Positions 1 to 11,212 of a stretch of DNA of 64,000 nucleotides are shown here, one piece after another. This stretch comes from Argentina anserina (lineage: Eukaryota > Streptophyta > Magnoliopsida > Rosales > Rosaceae): contig NC_065873.1 in the NCBI RefSeq assembly GCF_933775445.1, forward strand, positions 15,624,001-15,688,000. Reading direction: 5' to 3'. The translations under genes and the position numbers were made by a program. The first letter of the stretch is position 1, and each line of letters begins with the position of its first letter. The notes beneath the pieces are model-generated. The model made no database searches, was not told where the DNA came from, and saw nothing but the letters and a program-made list of their open reading frames with translations.

Positions 1-547
1 TTCGGGGGATCGTGTGTTCAAGCCCCATTAAGGTTGGGTGCGATGTTATTTAAATAATACAGAAATAAAGGAAGTAAGCTGATTATAATCTATGGAATTC
101 AGTCTTCTGAGGGGCAAGTTATGGGTTTTCATTAGGTGCTCTGGAAGTGTTTTTTAAACTTTTGGTTTTTTAGAGTTGCACACAACCATCTGCAACTTTA
201 ATATGATCACAACAGTCATTTTACCACAGTAGAATGTAGATGATTTTAACAAAATGCTTGTAGCAAAGAAGGGAATATATTACTTTAATATGATCACAAC
301 AGTCATTTTACCACAATAGAATGTAGATGATTTTAACAATATGCTTGTAGAAAAGCAGTTGAATTCGATTGTAGATTTAGTAATGCAGATGTTGTGTTTT
401 GATGTTCACTTCTCTTTGTACTGTGCTTGAAGAACATGTAAATCTCTTTCTTATGTTTAGAAATAATATTTTCGGCTCCTTTATTTTATTTTATTTTTCC
501 AAATCTCCTTACCAAATATTCTTATCTGCAACTCTGGGATGATATAG
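1..547. other. Intron of the MATE gene with an imperfect direct repeat
   Basis: Noncoding sequence upstream of the first visible MATE exon, ending in the acceptor ATAG at 544-547. It holds two copies of a roughly 73-bp segment at 195-268 and 282-355 (period 87) that differ by a few substitutions. No coding signal was seen. Confidence 0.6.
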
Positions 548-2035
548 GTGGTTTCCTTCTGGGAAGAACTCTTGCTGTACTCACCACCATGACATTAGGA
601 ACATCGATGGCTGCTCGCCAAGGCCCAGTAGCTATGGCTGCTCATCAGATATGTATACAAGTGTGGTTGGCTGTATCCCTTTTAACCGATGCGCTCGCGA
701 CATCTGGTCAGGTATTAGCTTTGTTTGTGTCATCATCATTCACACCCATTTTATGTAGTACAATCAATATGTGAATTGTAACTATTAGCTTTTACCTCAA
801 CAAAGGTTTTCTTTGTTTCCCTTTTTGGAGGAACTATCTGGAAATCAATGAGCTTATGGAACTCTGTATACTAAATTGTCTGAACACTCTCGTTTTTTTA
901 GATAGGTCCTAGGTTGAGGAACTGAGAATCTTTGTTCTAGACTTTCTGAATATGTGTCATGAGTTTTTTGTAGTGTGTGCCTTTGGTGCATATCACTTTG
1001 AACTTAGTTCTGAATTTTTGTCTGTAGGCCCTGATTGCAAGTTATTCATCAAAAGGTGAATACAAAGTTGTTAAAGAGGTTACTGATTTCATGCTGAAGG
1101 TACAATTTTATCGTATGATGTATAGCCTATTTAGTTGATTAATGCTCCCAGATTTCACTGATCTTGTTTAATTGTTTATTGATGTTGCTTATTGTGATGC
1201 TTTTCCAGATAGGATTGTTTATAGGTGTTTCATTGGCTGTAATCTTGGGAACATCTTTTGGTTCTATAGCGACCTTGTTCACCAAAGATGCCGCAGTGCT
1301 CAAGATCCTTAAATCTGGGGTATTGGTATGTATGCAAATTTATGTTAAGTGATTATATGTGTATCGCTTTACACAAATGTCTCAGTTAGTCTTTCATAAA
1401 AATGCTGATATTGTCTAACTTGCCACAGTTTGTCAGTGCTAGTCAACCTTTGACTTCTCTAGCTTATGTTTTCGATGGTCTCCATTATGGTGTTTCGGAT
1501 TTTGCATATGCGGCTCGTGCCATGGTAAGCTGCGTCAAATTGATTTAAAAGTACTCAGTGACACAAATGATAGCTGTATGTGTTTCTTTTTATTATTTTT
1601 TGACAATTTTTTTCTGTTTAATAATAGATGGTTGTGGGTACAATTTCATCTGCATTTCTGCTATATGCCCCGTCTGTTATGGGTCTTTCTGGGGTTTGGT
1701 TGGGTTTGACTCTCTTCATGGGCTTGCGTTCTGTGGCTGGATTTGTCAGGTGACTTGTAGTGCTATCAATTTTTTGCTGTTACACACTTCTAGATTCCAA
1801 TCCTATTCCTACCTATTAAGTTTATTATGGGAATACATTACCTGCTGAGTAACTGTATGTCTATGGCAGAGTCAACCTTGACACATACATATTCTGCATT
1901 TCTCATTGATACATTGCTTAATTTTCACGTTCTTTTACATATATATTCTCTCCTTTCAGATTACTTTCCAAATCAGGTCCATGGTGGTTCCTGCACAGGG
2001 ACACTAACACATCTCAGGTCAGTCAACATTTATAA
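548..2035 (+). CDS. DTX45: MATE transporter, DETOXIFICATION 45-like, 3' six exons (partial)
   Basis: C-terminal part of a MATE-family cation or metabolite antiporter of the plastid-targeted DTX44/45/EDS5 branch. Exons read as 548-711, 1028-1099, 1209-1325, 1429-1524, 1628-1749 and 1960-2035, all bounded by AG/GT and phase-compatible. Family-typical blocks include TSMAARQGPVAMAAHQIC, VWLAVSLLTDALA, DGLHYGVSDFAYAA and KSGPWWFLHRDT. At least four hydrophobic segments correspond to the last helices of the 12-TM fold. The stop is TAA at 2033-2035. A GT at 2017 could instead splice to 2225 and add only two or three different terminal residues. The 5' exons lie left of the window. No frameshift or internal stop was seen. 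Inferred to act in the plastid envelope, from the family; the transit peptide is not in view. Confidence 0.85.
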
Positions 2036-2235
2036 TGAGTCTTATAATCACAAATGTACGCATGTCTCAAATATGAATTTTGGCATAATTTGTGTATGAA
2101 ACTATTGCAGTTTCCTTATTATTATTTTTCATGGAATTCTTGTTGCAAGCCTAAATTTTACGGATGGGGGCTTATAATGGAATTGGTTGCAGATTTTAAA
2201 CTGCTTACTTTTCTTTTTTTTTTAGGTTAGCTTGT

Positions 2236-2479
2236 AAGCAGTTGATATTGGCAAAATATGGATTTAGTTGAATGACATCCTAGGTTGAGCATCTTTCATA
2301 ACCTGGACAGAGGTTGCAGGCTTGCAGCTGTGTTGAGCTTTGGCTATCCTAGTCTCATTAGCTGATTAAACATATTTTTTATTCATACGCAACATCACAT
2401 CGTGTAGGATAAAAACAGAACAAACTTATTATTCTTTTCAGCATTGTATATATTATATACATACATACATATATATATA
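2236..2479. other. 3' flank of MATE gene, no gene seen
   Basis: AT-rich downstream sequence ending in a TACATA/TATATA tract into which the fold-back MITE is inserted. I see no further exon. Confidence 0.5.
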
Positions 2480-2881
2480 CAGTCCCTATCCAGAGTGAAG
2501 GTTCACTCTAAAGTTTCAGAGTGAAGTTCCAATTTTGGCACACTTTTCGGTCAAATTGTTTCAGTATAAGCGATTCAATATTTAGGTATGCTATTCAAAA
2601 TCATCTCTACAAAATTTCATCTAATTCGGACATCGTTAAGGTATTGAAATTAGATTAAATCAATGAATGAATTAAAACTGTTCAACGTGAACCGTTCGTG
2701 TAAATCTCAATTTTAAAAGCTCAAATCATTGTCAAATTGGATGAAATTTTATAGAGATGATCTTGAATAGCATATCTAAATATTGAATCACTTATGGTGA
2801 AACAATTTGACCGAAAAGTGTGCCAAAATTGGAACTTCACTCTGAAACTTCAGAGTGAACCTTCACTCTGGATAGAGACTG
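2480..2881. mobile_element. Fold-back MITE, copy 1 (CAGTCCCTATCC... family)
   Basis: About 402 bp. The left end starts CAGTCCCTATCCAGAGTGAA and the right end reads the same when reverse-complemented, with CAGTCTCTATCC. The inverted arms run about 150-200 bp with roughly 90% agreement, so nearly the whole element can fold on itself. The tips also contain short internal inverted AGAGTGAA/TTCACTCT units. It sits in a TATATA tract, so the target duplication cannot be delimited. No coding capacity. A second copy in reverse orientation is at 62743-63118. Superfamily is uncertain; the long arms and CAGT ends fit neither a classic Stowaway nor Tourist. Confidence 0.8.
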
Positions 2882-2903
2882 TATATATATATTCACTCTG
2901 GAT

Positions 2904-2936
<33 letters not shown>
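2882..2936. repeat. TA microsatellite with a duplicated MITE tip
   Basis: A (TA)n tract in which 19 bp of the MITE right end (TTCACTCTGGATAGAGACT) recurs at 2892-2910, directly after the complete element. Confidence 0.7.
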
Positions 2937-3264
2937 TTTAGTGGGTATATTCGTTTAATTGCAGTTCAGTAAAGTTTTCCCTATAATTCAAACAAATTAG
3001 GGCATCTGGCTTGTGGTGCTGTACGTCTGTATATGGACTAATTAAGCCCAGGGTTGTTTTCATTGGTGCAAACGGTAACGGAAAGTAGTTCTCCTCCTCT
3101 TGAGAAGCTAATTGGGTAGCACAATTTATACCACTGTAGTGTAATATAATCTGGAGCATATAACCTTCTAATGACTGCCTTTCAAAAAATAAAAACATAT
3201 TATGAATGGCTTCAAATATGGGAATATATGGAGGATGACATAGCGTACTAGGTAAATCTGTTGT
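2937..3264. other. Intergenic stretch, no supported gene
   Basis: The only open frame (minus, 86 codons) matches no family I recognise and has no splice context. I call no gene. Confidence 0.4.
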
Positions 3265-3618
3265 TCATAATCTTTCAGTGGAATTAAAGAGTTGACAGTC
3301 GGAACAACTTAACGATAGTTGATTTTTAGTTCTTACTTTAGTTGAAAGATGCTCAATTTGAGTTCTTCGGTATGGAATTTGATGTGCTTGATCAAGTTGA
3401 AACTTATCCTGGTTAGGGAAAGTCTTTTTTCTTGCTGGCCTCGGAGAATCTGAGCATTGGTAGATTTCTGTTGGAGTAAGTCTCAATAATTTTGATCCAT
3501 ACACCTCCAAAAGTGCTTGCAGATTTGAACACAAAGGTCGCAAGCCCTTTGAGGGGGTGTACTTGCAGGCAAGGAGACTGCTCAACCCGGCCATTAGATG
3601 GGCCACCTGCTTCTCCAT
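3265..3618 (-). pseudogene. FMO1-like flavin monooxygenase, isolated first exon (copy 0)
   Basis: Remnant of the N-terminal exon of a plant FMO1-type flavin-containing monooxygenase, with an ATG at 3616-3618. The start MEKQVA and the later LLACKYTPSKG match the first exon of the less decayed copy at 17.8-18.1 kb. The FAD-binding GAGISG is changed to a sequence without the glycine pattern, and after the SKG block the protein continues out of frame while the DNA still aligns. It therefore carries at least one frameshift and cannot bind FAD. No matching downstream exons follow it towards lower coordinates. Confidence 0.75.
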
Positions 3619-3904
3619 TCCGACTTTAGGTTTCGCCTTCAGCCTCTGCACATGTATGTCTGCAATTATGTATAGAGGATGAAGGTTAAGCTATACTTGT
3701 ATCTCAGTTCCTAGGAAACTGGGGTGACACAAAAACACCCTTTAACTTTTAGCATTGCGAAATAGCCATCCCTTGATTCCTTCAAGTTCGTGAGCTTGGT
3801 GACTCATACATTAAGTTTATTTTTTTATTTTCTTATAAGAAGCTTCAATTTCTTTATATCTAAACATTACAAGGGAAAACTTCGTTCTTATGTCGCATTT
3901 TGTC

Positions 3905-4250
3905 ATTTTGCATGTTTGGAGAGGAAGCATAGTCCAATGGACTCTATGGCTCAAATAGCACCAAACATTCCCTTCTTTCTTTTGTGGTTCAATCTCATGT
4001 CCTTGCACGGTTGGTCGTTGTACCATAGATGAAGGGCTCCAATGCAAGATCTCCGGTGGTACTCTCCGGCATACTGCTTTGCGTATTCGTCCCATTGCTT
4101 CTCATTTTTCTCCATCTCGTTGATGATTGGTACCTTAGACGTGCCTGCAATGTAGCCATCTGCATCTCATCTCAGAGGTGTAAAAATTTGAGATACTCAG
4201 CGCTTCCGAATGTAGTTGTGGAATTCTTTCCATGCATGCATACCCTGATT
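3905..4250 (-). pseudogene. FMO1-like, decayed last exon (copy A)
   Basis: The minus strand aligns with the last FMO exon of the copy at 29.0-29.4 kb: the WDEYAKQYAGEYHRRSC region, then ALHLWYNDQPCKDM, then a corrupted tail in which the conserved PYGPMDYVSP end has been lost. Around 4130-4250 the DNA matches the start of that exon (the GRIPQLAVIGFSES region) but with stops and indels. Belongs with 4377-4690. Confidence 0.75.
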
Positions 4251-4376
4251 AACATAAGCAGACATTACTGGATTATATATGTGAAAATCTTCTCTTCTAA
4301 CAGCATTTGGTATCGGATAAGAGAGCACTACTTCATAAAGATTTTATGGAGCAACTTTTGAAGGGAGCTAGTTAAC

Positions 4377-4690
4377 CTGTAGAGGGGTAAGATGGCATGC
4401 ATCTTGAGATCCAACTATGTAGTCCTGAAAGGTGGCAGACACAAAGATGTCTTTGAGCTTCTTTTCACCTCTAAACCATGTTGCCAATTTGTCTTCAGAG
4501 GGGTCACTTCCTTTCCAACTAAAATATATACCACCTTGACAAAATTTGAAACAGCCGGAGAGTTTTCAGTATGATGCTTCCGTCTTTAAGAAATTTTAAG
4601 GAACTGTAGCTATAAGGCAAGAGTTGATTTCCCTAAGGAAACTGTGCTTGGGCACCATCCCGTACTTGGCTAACTCCAGGTTCCTAGTTA
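4377..4690 (-). pseudogene. FMO1-like, decayed penultimate exon (copy A)
   Basis: Homologous on the minus strand to the 362-nt exon at 29474-29835, which encodes the FVSPTFQDY...LPLYR end. Many substitutions and small indels break the frame. Homology stops abruptly near 4690, where an unrelated repetitive sequence begins. No exons of this copy were found further upstream. Confidence 0.75.
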
Positions 4691-6620
4691 CTGAAGTGCA
4701 GGGGTATATGCAGATGTGCAGACTGCAGAGCTTGCAGGGTGTCACGCACTGCACTCAAGGTTAGTGCAGACGTGTATGTCAATGAAGGGCATTGACATTG
4801 TAAGTGGGGGAGGGTGTCACGAGCTGCACAAATGGTTGTGCCATCGTGACACTTCCAAGGGGCTATGCCGAAGAGAGGGTGTCAAGCGGCAAGCATGCAA
4901 GCTGATTGCGGGCTGATTGGGTGTTCAGTGACATGTCCAGGTGGCAGTTTCGTAATTAAAACGAACTTCTAGGTTCGAGGCACTTAGGCTCGGAATTTGT
5001 GAAACGTCTGAACACGGAAAATGTTCGGGACGTCGAAAAGAGTTCAATGCACTTGACGGCATATTTTTATGATCTTGTATGAATTAATTATGGAAGTTGA
5101 CCCTCCTCGGATATTTGATGTTTCATCCTGCAAAGTCTAGTTTTCTCCAATATGCTCTATAAGGGGGGGGTACCTGGTGTCTGACTCTCCACCACCCTCG
5201 GTGCCGGCCTTATGGGGCACTAAGCGAGTCACTCCTGGGGGACTTTGGGAAACCTAGGAACTGGGCGGATGTCACCAAAGAGTGGTGGCATGCGTTTCCA
5301 TGAGTCAGGAAGTCTCATGGACAGTATTGGCCGGTAGGCCAATATTGCGGGTCCATGCAGGTGGCGAGGTTCGTACGTGGGCGATCCTTATGCCAGCGGC
5401 ATGGGCGAATACATGGGCTTAAGGAAGATGTGTCAGAACCCTGTGGTGCGCAATGGCCACAGAGTAAAGCGATGTGGGCATAGGTTATGGGTTCGACCTT
5501 GCCCAAAGGAAAGAGTTGCGAGCAAGCACGGAAGGGCGACACCATGCTAGAAGGAAGGAAGCATATAGTGGGCAGATGCGGGCAAGTGGCCTAATCAGAG
5601 TATGCTGGCAAGATGGATATGATGCCGGATGATATGTGGGAGGTGAGCCGTGGAGGTGAGCCTCGCCCAAGAAGTTAACACCCAAGGGCAGAGTTGCCCA
5701 CAGGATTATCCCCATGGGGGAGGGGTTGACAAAGGATGCCTATATGCCGAGTGAGCACGATGATGGATGCTCAGGAGGCAAGTAACGTGCGTATGCTTCC
5801 AAGGGACGGTCAGATAGAAGGAAGCGAGGACCATCAAAGTCTCAGCCTACTGTCATGCCGTTTTTTACAAGGTGCAAGGTACACACTTGCTAGTAAGGGG
5901 TTGGCATGGAAGCCTATCGGTTGGGCGAGTGTCATGGGAGTACCATGACACGAGGAAAGCGATCAGTAAGGGGCTGACATTGAAGCCTATCGGTTGGGCG
6001 AGTGTCATGGGAGTACCATGACACAAGGAATCGATCGATATGTGGATGACATGGAAGCCTATCGGTTGGGCGAGTGGCATGGGAGTACCCTGACACAAGG
6101 AAGTGATCGATAAGTCACAAGTGTGAGACTCATGTGTGAGTAGCTTTTGTTGGTGGAACCTCACAAGCAAAGGAATGTGTGTTGGAAAGATTGAAATGAC
6201 ACGGGAGGCGCACAAGTAAGAAAAGAAAGTTGGCATCATGAATGCATGAAGAGTTAGGCTGGTCTTGGTTAAGAGTAACCTTGGCGCCGCACGAGTCATA
6301 TTCCGCTGCGTAATAAGTCGGCCCGTGACACAGGGCAAGACTGCACACAGATCTGCAGTTCCTGCCAGAACTGTGTCGTTTGTGCCTAAGAGCGTCGTTC
6401 TCAGTTTAAAGCAAGGTTGTCAATTCTTGGAGTTGGTGTCGTTTCTTGGGTGTCATCTGCTGCATCTAATGCAAGAGCAAGTCTGCATCTAATGCGAGAG
6501 CAAGTCTGCATATACCAACAAGATTAGTAGAATACTACCACTTGATTAGAGCAATCTAGGTATTTACTCTTCTTGTCTCTACGGCAAGTACAGAACGGGC
6601 ATTTTTTAGTTTTGAGAATT
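4691..6620. mobile_element. Unclassified repetitive insertion between FMO copies
   Basis: A G+C-richer block, about 1.9 kb, unlike its surroundings, beginning exactly where FMO copy A homology ends. It contains a three-unit tandem repeat at 5889-6115. No transposase, reverse transcriptase or terminal repeat could be read. A nonautonomous LTR element is possible but unproven. The open frames here share no family signature. Confidence 0.4.
5889..6115. repeat. Tandem repeat, three units of about 73.5 bp
   Basis: The core AAGCCTATCGGTTGGGCGAG begins at 5908, 5981 and 6055 (spacings 73 and 74). Each is followed by GTGTCATGGGAGTACCATGA or a close variant. Minus-strand translation gives a repeated protein-like pattern, which is a by-product of the repeat. 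Confidence 0.9.
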
Positions 6621-6639
6621 ATCAAAAGTAGACTTAGAA

Positions 6640-6685
6640 GAAGAGTTTCTTGTGGAATTCGTCCATTGATGCATGTCCTAAATAT
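6640..6685 (-). pseudogene. FMO1-like, short remnant of the last exon start (copy B)
   Basis: The minus strand encodes CINGRIPQ, and its DNA closely matches the last-exon start of the 29-kb copy (ECIQGRIPQ). Homology is lost after a few codons. Its position, between the penultimate exon at 7.5 kb and the downstream repeat block, fits the missing 3' end of FMO copy B. Short, so only moderately certain. Confidence 0.5.
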
Positions 6686-6920
6686 ATATATATATATATA
6701 TATATACATTTCTGGGTAGATTCCGACGATTTCGCTATTCCGGCCGTTGTGGGTCGTCGATAGAGTTCCGACAGACACATACGGGATTGCCGGGAGGGGA
6801 GAGGGAGCATGGCTGGCACCATCCACGCCATCGTTTCGCATTACCGGTGGCCGGAATGACCGAATCTGAATGGTCCGAACCTCCGGACTTGAGAAAATCA
6901 ATATATATATATATATATAG
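6684..6920. repeat. GC-rich segment bounded by two (TA)n tracts
   Basis: (TA)n at about 6684-6707 and 6900-6920 bracket roughly 190 bp of G+C-rich DNA with no recognisable gene. The following 480 bp to 7400 are likewise unrelated to FMO and include the near-palindrome GTACCTTACGTAAGGTAC at 7327. Probably part of one insertion into the last FMO intron of copy B; ends not defined. Confidence 0.35.
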
Positions 6921-7503
6921 AGGCTCGATCAAGAACAAACATCTGCAACTCTCCAAACGTGCGGATGTTCTTAGCTTTTTTGATAATCACACGTCGGCAA
7001 TGAAGCTTCTCTCGTTAGACGGTGTCCATGCCTCTGCTTGGACCTTCTTCTTGACAGTGGAGCCGCTCACTACTAGTTTCTCATCTCCTCTTGCGAAACT
7101 TGAACTCTCAGGCAATCTTGCTGCCCAGAACCTTGAATTTTGATCTCCTTGGCCTTCATTATCCTGTCCAGAACCCTATACCTAATCTCCAAGATGAATA
7201 TGCTGTTTCTTTGGCAACCAAAACGCCATCACCGGCTTGAATCATCCAAAAAACAGAGACGTCCCTTGCGTACATCTCTGAACGGCTTTGTGTATATATT
7301 ATATATGTTGATCAGGTGCGGAGGTATGTACCTTACGTAAGGTACGGATTTGCTTCCGGCGACGGTGGGCCGCAACGGCGCGGCGCACCGACACTGCCGC
7401 ACTACCCACCTATAAACAAGAAACATTTATCAGAGAGAGTAGCTGGTCTATGTATACTGTATAATCTATACGACACGACAAGTTTCGAAAGTAGCTAGTT
7501 AAC

Positions 7504-7865
7504 CTGTAAAGAGGTAGTATGGCCTCTTGAGATACCATCATGTAGTCTTGAAAGGTGGGAGAAACAAAGATGTCTTTGAGTTTCTTCGCACCTCTAAATC
7601 CTGTAGCCAATATGGCCAACTCGGTGTTCAGAGGCGATACTGCCCCTTCCACCAAAATACCTTCTTTGCAATTTCCGAATTGACCTGGAGATTTCTTGAG
7701 TATGAAGCTTCCCTCTTGGACTCGGTCATAAAATTTTTCAGGCACTATTGCTATCACACAAGAACTAATATCTTGAAGCAATCTACGCTTAGGTACGATC
7801 CCGTACTTGTATAATCCTAGCTTCTTATTTGCATATGTTTCCACAAGTTTCGAAAAAGCCCATCT
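7504..7865 (-). pseudogene. FMO copy B exon 5
   Basis: 362 nt, the same length as the homologous exon of the 29-kb copy, open throughout, from RWAFSKLVETYANKKLGLY to FVSPTFQDYM...LPLYR. It contains the ATGFRG block, the conserved ATG(Y/F) region of FMOs. Acceptor CAG at 7866-7868 and donor GT at 7502-7503 on the minus strand. Confidence 0.85.
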
Positions 7866-7968
7866 CTGTTGAAAATACATGCAGTCATGCAGATTGATTA
7901 ACTAATATACATCATTATTCTTCACAGATAAAAATCACTGAATAGTATGCAAACTTCAACGCATTTAC

Positions 7969-8139
7969 CAGAGGTGAAAGCAGTTTTCCAAGGAGACCGA
8001 TCATGAAGCCTTCACCAGGCTTATGAACCAATAGCTCCGAGAAGCGATTGAAGTACTGCAAGAGGCACACCCCAAGGATGGAGGTCTGGAAGAGTCCGGT
8101 GTTCTTTCCTGTACAACACTGTGCATGGATTTTCCATTC
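7969..8139 (-). pseudogene. FMO copy B exon 4 with frameshift
   Basis: 171 nt against 176 nt in the 29-kb copy. It starts [10 protein letters not shown] in one frame and ends [17 protein letters not shown] in another, so the 5-nt deletion shifts the frame in the middle. Splice sites are still present. Confidence 0.8.
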
Positions 8140-8219
8140 CTGCATATTTAACCAATTAATTGAGAGTCAAGAAGAAAAGTCAAATAGAAGCTATGAGTAA
8201 ATTATCACATTATTAATAC

Positions 8220-8457
8220 CATTTACGTTTGAACACTCCATTGCAATGTCCAATGCGAATTTCCGAGAGCCAACAACTGTTACTTGCTTTCCGGTCACAA
8301 ATTTAGCAGCGCTTTCGTTATCCATGTCGGCATATTCCATGGAGTGTATAACATCACCCTGAAATGCTTCAGGTCCCTTATTTGGAGGGAATTCAGGAAT
8401 GTTTGGAACACCGCTGAATCGTTCGACGCAGAGGATTACAAAGTCTACTACATAAGT
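8220..8457 (-). pseudogene. FMO copy B exon 3 with FMO-identifying motif
   Basis: 238 nt, the same length as in the 29-kb copy, open. It carries the FMO signature FxGxxxHxxxY as [11 protein letters not shown], then [19 protein letters not shown], the NADPH-binding region where the usual glycine pattern reads GSRKFALD. The hAT element lies 22 bp beyond the TSD upstream of its acceptor. Confidence 0.85.
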
Positions 8458-8478
8458 CTGTTTATCATACTTAATTAG

Positions 8479-8486
8479 TGTCACAA
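8479..8486. repeat. hAT target-site duplication, left (TGTCACAA)
   Basis: Eight bases identical to 12322-12329, directly bordering the CAGGGCCGGCCCTGA terminus. An 8-bp duplication is diagnostic of hAT insertion. Confidence 0.9.
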
Positions 8487-8679
8487 CAGGGCCGGCCCTG
8501 ACATTTTAAGTGCTATAGGCGACATAAAATTTTGGGCCCCTTAAATAAAAAAACAATCTTCTTCAACTAACATATGACAAAGAAAAAATGAAAAAAAAGA
8601 ACCATTATCACTATGACTTAACAAGATAATATCTTAGTTCAAATAAAAATCTTACAATTACAAAAAAAACAGTACCTGA

Positions 8680-11212
8680 TTATTGAAAAATGACTCTTCT
8701 TGCATTTTTTGCTGCAAAAGTTTCAATTAAGCTTGAATAATCAAGCTTGTGAGCCAAATCTTTTTTAATTGACAACAAAGCTAGACCGTTCAATCTTTCC
8801 TGTGACATAGTTGACCGAAGATAGGATTTGATCAACTTTAAATTTGAAAAACTTCTCTCAGTAGAGGCAACAGTAACAGGTATGGTTAGTAGAATTCTGT
8901 AAGCAACCCAAGCATTTGGGTAACACTCATCCATTTGCTTCAAATAGTTCAATACATCAACTGCCCTCTTTGCTTCTTTTGGTATAGCTCTTCTTAAGTA
9001 GTTCAATTCATTGAATAAGTCACTTCCATTAACATCAGAGACATCACCATCTTTTAACAATTTTTCAAGATTCATATAATAGTCACTCAAACTATTATTA
9101 TCTACATATTTCAATTTCTCCAACTTGAATAAAAATCTAAAATCTTCTTCATATTTCTTAAATTGCTCAAACCTACTTTGAAGTGAAGAAAATGCTTGAT
9201 CAATTGTACAAAGAAAGTAACTGACCTTGAATGATTCTAACGCTGATGGTGTCACCTCATCTTCACTATTACTTTCATCAAAATGCCTTTTTTCGAGTAT
9301 TTCTTTTTTCACGAAATGCAACTTCAATTTCCATCTCACTTGCAATTTCTTTAGTTATAACTAAGGCCTCATCAAATCCAGTTTCTCTGTACTTTTGGAT
9401 AAATGACATAAGTTTCTCCAATTCTTCAATAGCAACATCAATATGCATGTCTTCAGTTTGGAGAAATTTACTCACAATATTGATAGCATGCAACAAATCA
9501 TACCAAATAACCATCCCCAACAAGAATTCAAAATTCATTTCATATGTTGCCATGCATTGAGCAGTAGACCTTGTTTTAGAATCATCACCATCTTTTTCCA
9601 AGCACTTTAAAGCATCTCTTATTTTAGGAGCTTGATATCTAAATGCTTTCACACTATCAACAAGACTCTCCCATCGTGTTTCAGACAATGGTTTAAGACT
9701 GAGCCCATCCACATAATCCCTAAAAACATGCCATCGCTTTGTCGAAGATGAGAGGAATGAATATATCCGTTGTACCACTCCGAAAAAATAATCAGCTTTA
9801 GGATTACAGTTAACCATATCACATATTGCAAGGTTCAAGCTATGACAACCACAAGGTGTAAAAAATGCTCTAGAATTTACCTCTAGAAGTCTACTCTGAA
9901 CACCCTTGTGCTTTCCTCTCATGTTAGATCCGTTGTCATATCCTTGTCCTCGTATATCACCAATATTAAGTGTATGACTGTCAAGTACATTTGTAAGCTC
10001 ATTAAATAGTCCAAGTCATGTTGTATCATTCACCTTCAAAAATCCCAAAAAGAATTCTCTCACCACAATAGGACTTGCTGTAACATCTACACATCGGCCA
10101 ATAAGAGACATTTGCTCCTCATGACTAGCATCTGAAGTGCAATCAAGTATAACAGAAAAATACTTTGCTTCTTTAATAGTTGCAAGAATAGAAACTTTCA
10201 CCTCATTTGCTAGGAGCTGAATCATTTCGTTTTGGATCTTGTGACTCAAGTAATGGTAATGAGTTTCTTTCTTCAAAACACGTCTAACATGTTCATGCAT
10301 CAATGGATCAAACTCAGAGATCATCTCAATCACTTGTAAAAAAACTTCATTGTTCTCTTCACACAGTTTCTCATTATTCCCACGAAATGACAAATTATTT
10401 TTGGCAAGACTTTTCACAACTGCTAGGATCCTCAGTAGTACTTGTCTCCAATGCTCTCTATCCTTCTTGATTTGTTCTTCCAACCCCTGATCAATTGTTG
10501 CATTCTTTTTCAATCTTATTTCCAATTCAATCCAGCTAGTAAAGCAACTGAGGTGATGCTTATTTCTTTCATGGCTTGCAAGTCTTGCCCTAACATTTTT
10601 CCAATCATTCAGTCCTTCATTACCAAGTTGGCCCAACAAAGTCTTGTGATGATCTTTCCTGAACAATTTGCAACAAAAACAAAATACCTTGTCCAAAGAA
10701 ATCGAGTACACCAACCACCTCCTGTTCTTCTTTTCACCATTAGGTAAGACACGATAATAATGATTAGAACTAAAACGTCTCCCCTTGTAATCATCTGGAT
10801 AGGTGAAATTACTTTCTCTTTTAAGACCTCTTTCAACTATAAAATCTTTGGAATTTTGTTCCATCTTCTCCCAATTTCCTAGATCATCAATATCGAATGA
10901 GAAATCAAATGTTGCACTTGAACCATGTTGATCATCTTCCTCTTGCATATCAATATTTTCACCTGCATCTTCCATATCACTATTACCTCTTGCATCTTGT
11001 TGAACATGTTCAGTATAATTTATTTCTTCCTCTTGCATATTAATATCATCACATGCATCTTGTTGATCATCTTCAGCTATAACTATTTGTTCCTCATTCT
11101 CTAAAAGATTTGGCTTGTCCATGTTACCACTACCATCAACATTCTCATTCTGATTGTTCTCATGCTCAATCTCATTGTTCTCCTGCTCATTCTCATTGTC
11201 ATATATATTCAC
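8680..11212 (-). pseudogene. hAT transposase, interrupted by one stop and one frameshift
   Basis: Order on the minus strand: an acidic Asn/Glu-rich N-terminus; a TTF-type zinc-finger region with VFCFCCKLF and the downstream NKHHLS; a DUF4371-like core (ILDCTSDASHEEQMSL); the CGCHSLNLAICDM segment; and a C-terminal hAT dimerisation domain (ASTERSFSNLKLIKSYLRS). A TGA at 10016-10018 interrupts one frame that then simply continues. A 1-nt shift in an A-rich run near 9290-9340 separates the last block. Combined length would be about 830 residues, normal for the group. So recently active but no longer coding without readthrough, unless an unseen intron removes a lesion. Confidence 0.85.

Noticed and set aside
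1..30. GTGTGTTCAAGCCCC resembles a tRNA T-arm
   Set aside because: No acceptor, D or anticodon arms can be built around it, and it lies at the window edge in an intron.
4029..4361. Plus-strand open frame over FMO copy A
   Set aside because: It is the antisense shadow of decayed FMO exons on the minus strand.
5865..6338. 157-codon minus-strand frame with a repeating peptide
   Set aside because: The repeat pattern comes from the 73-bp DNA tandem repeat; no start context, family or splice support.
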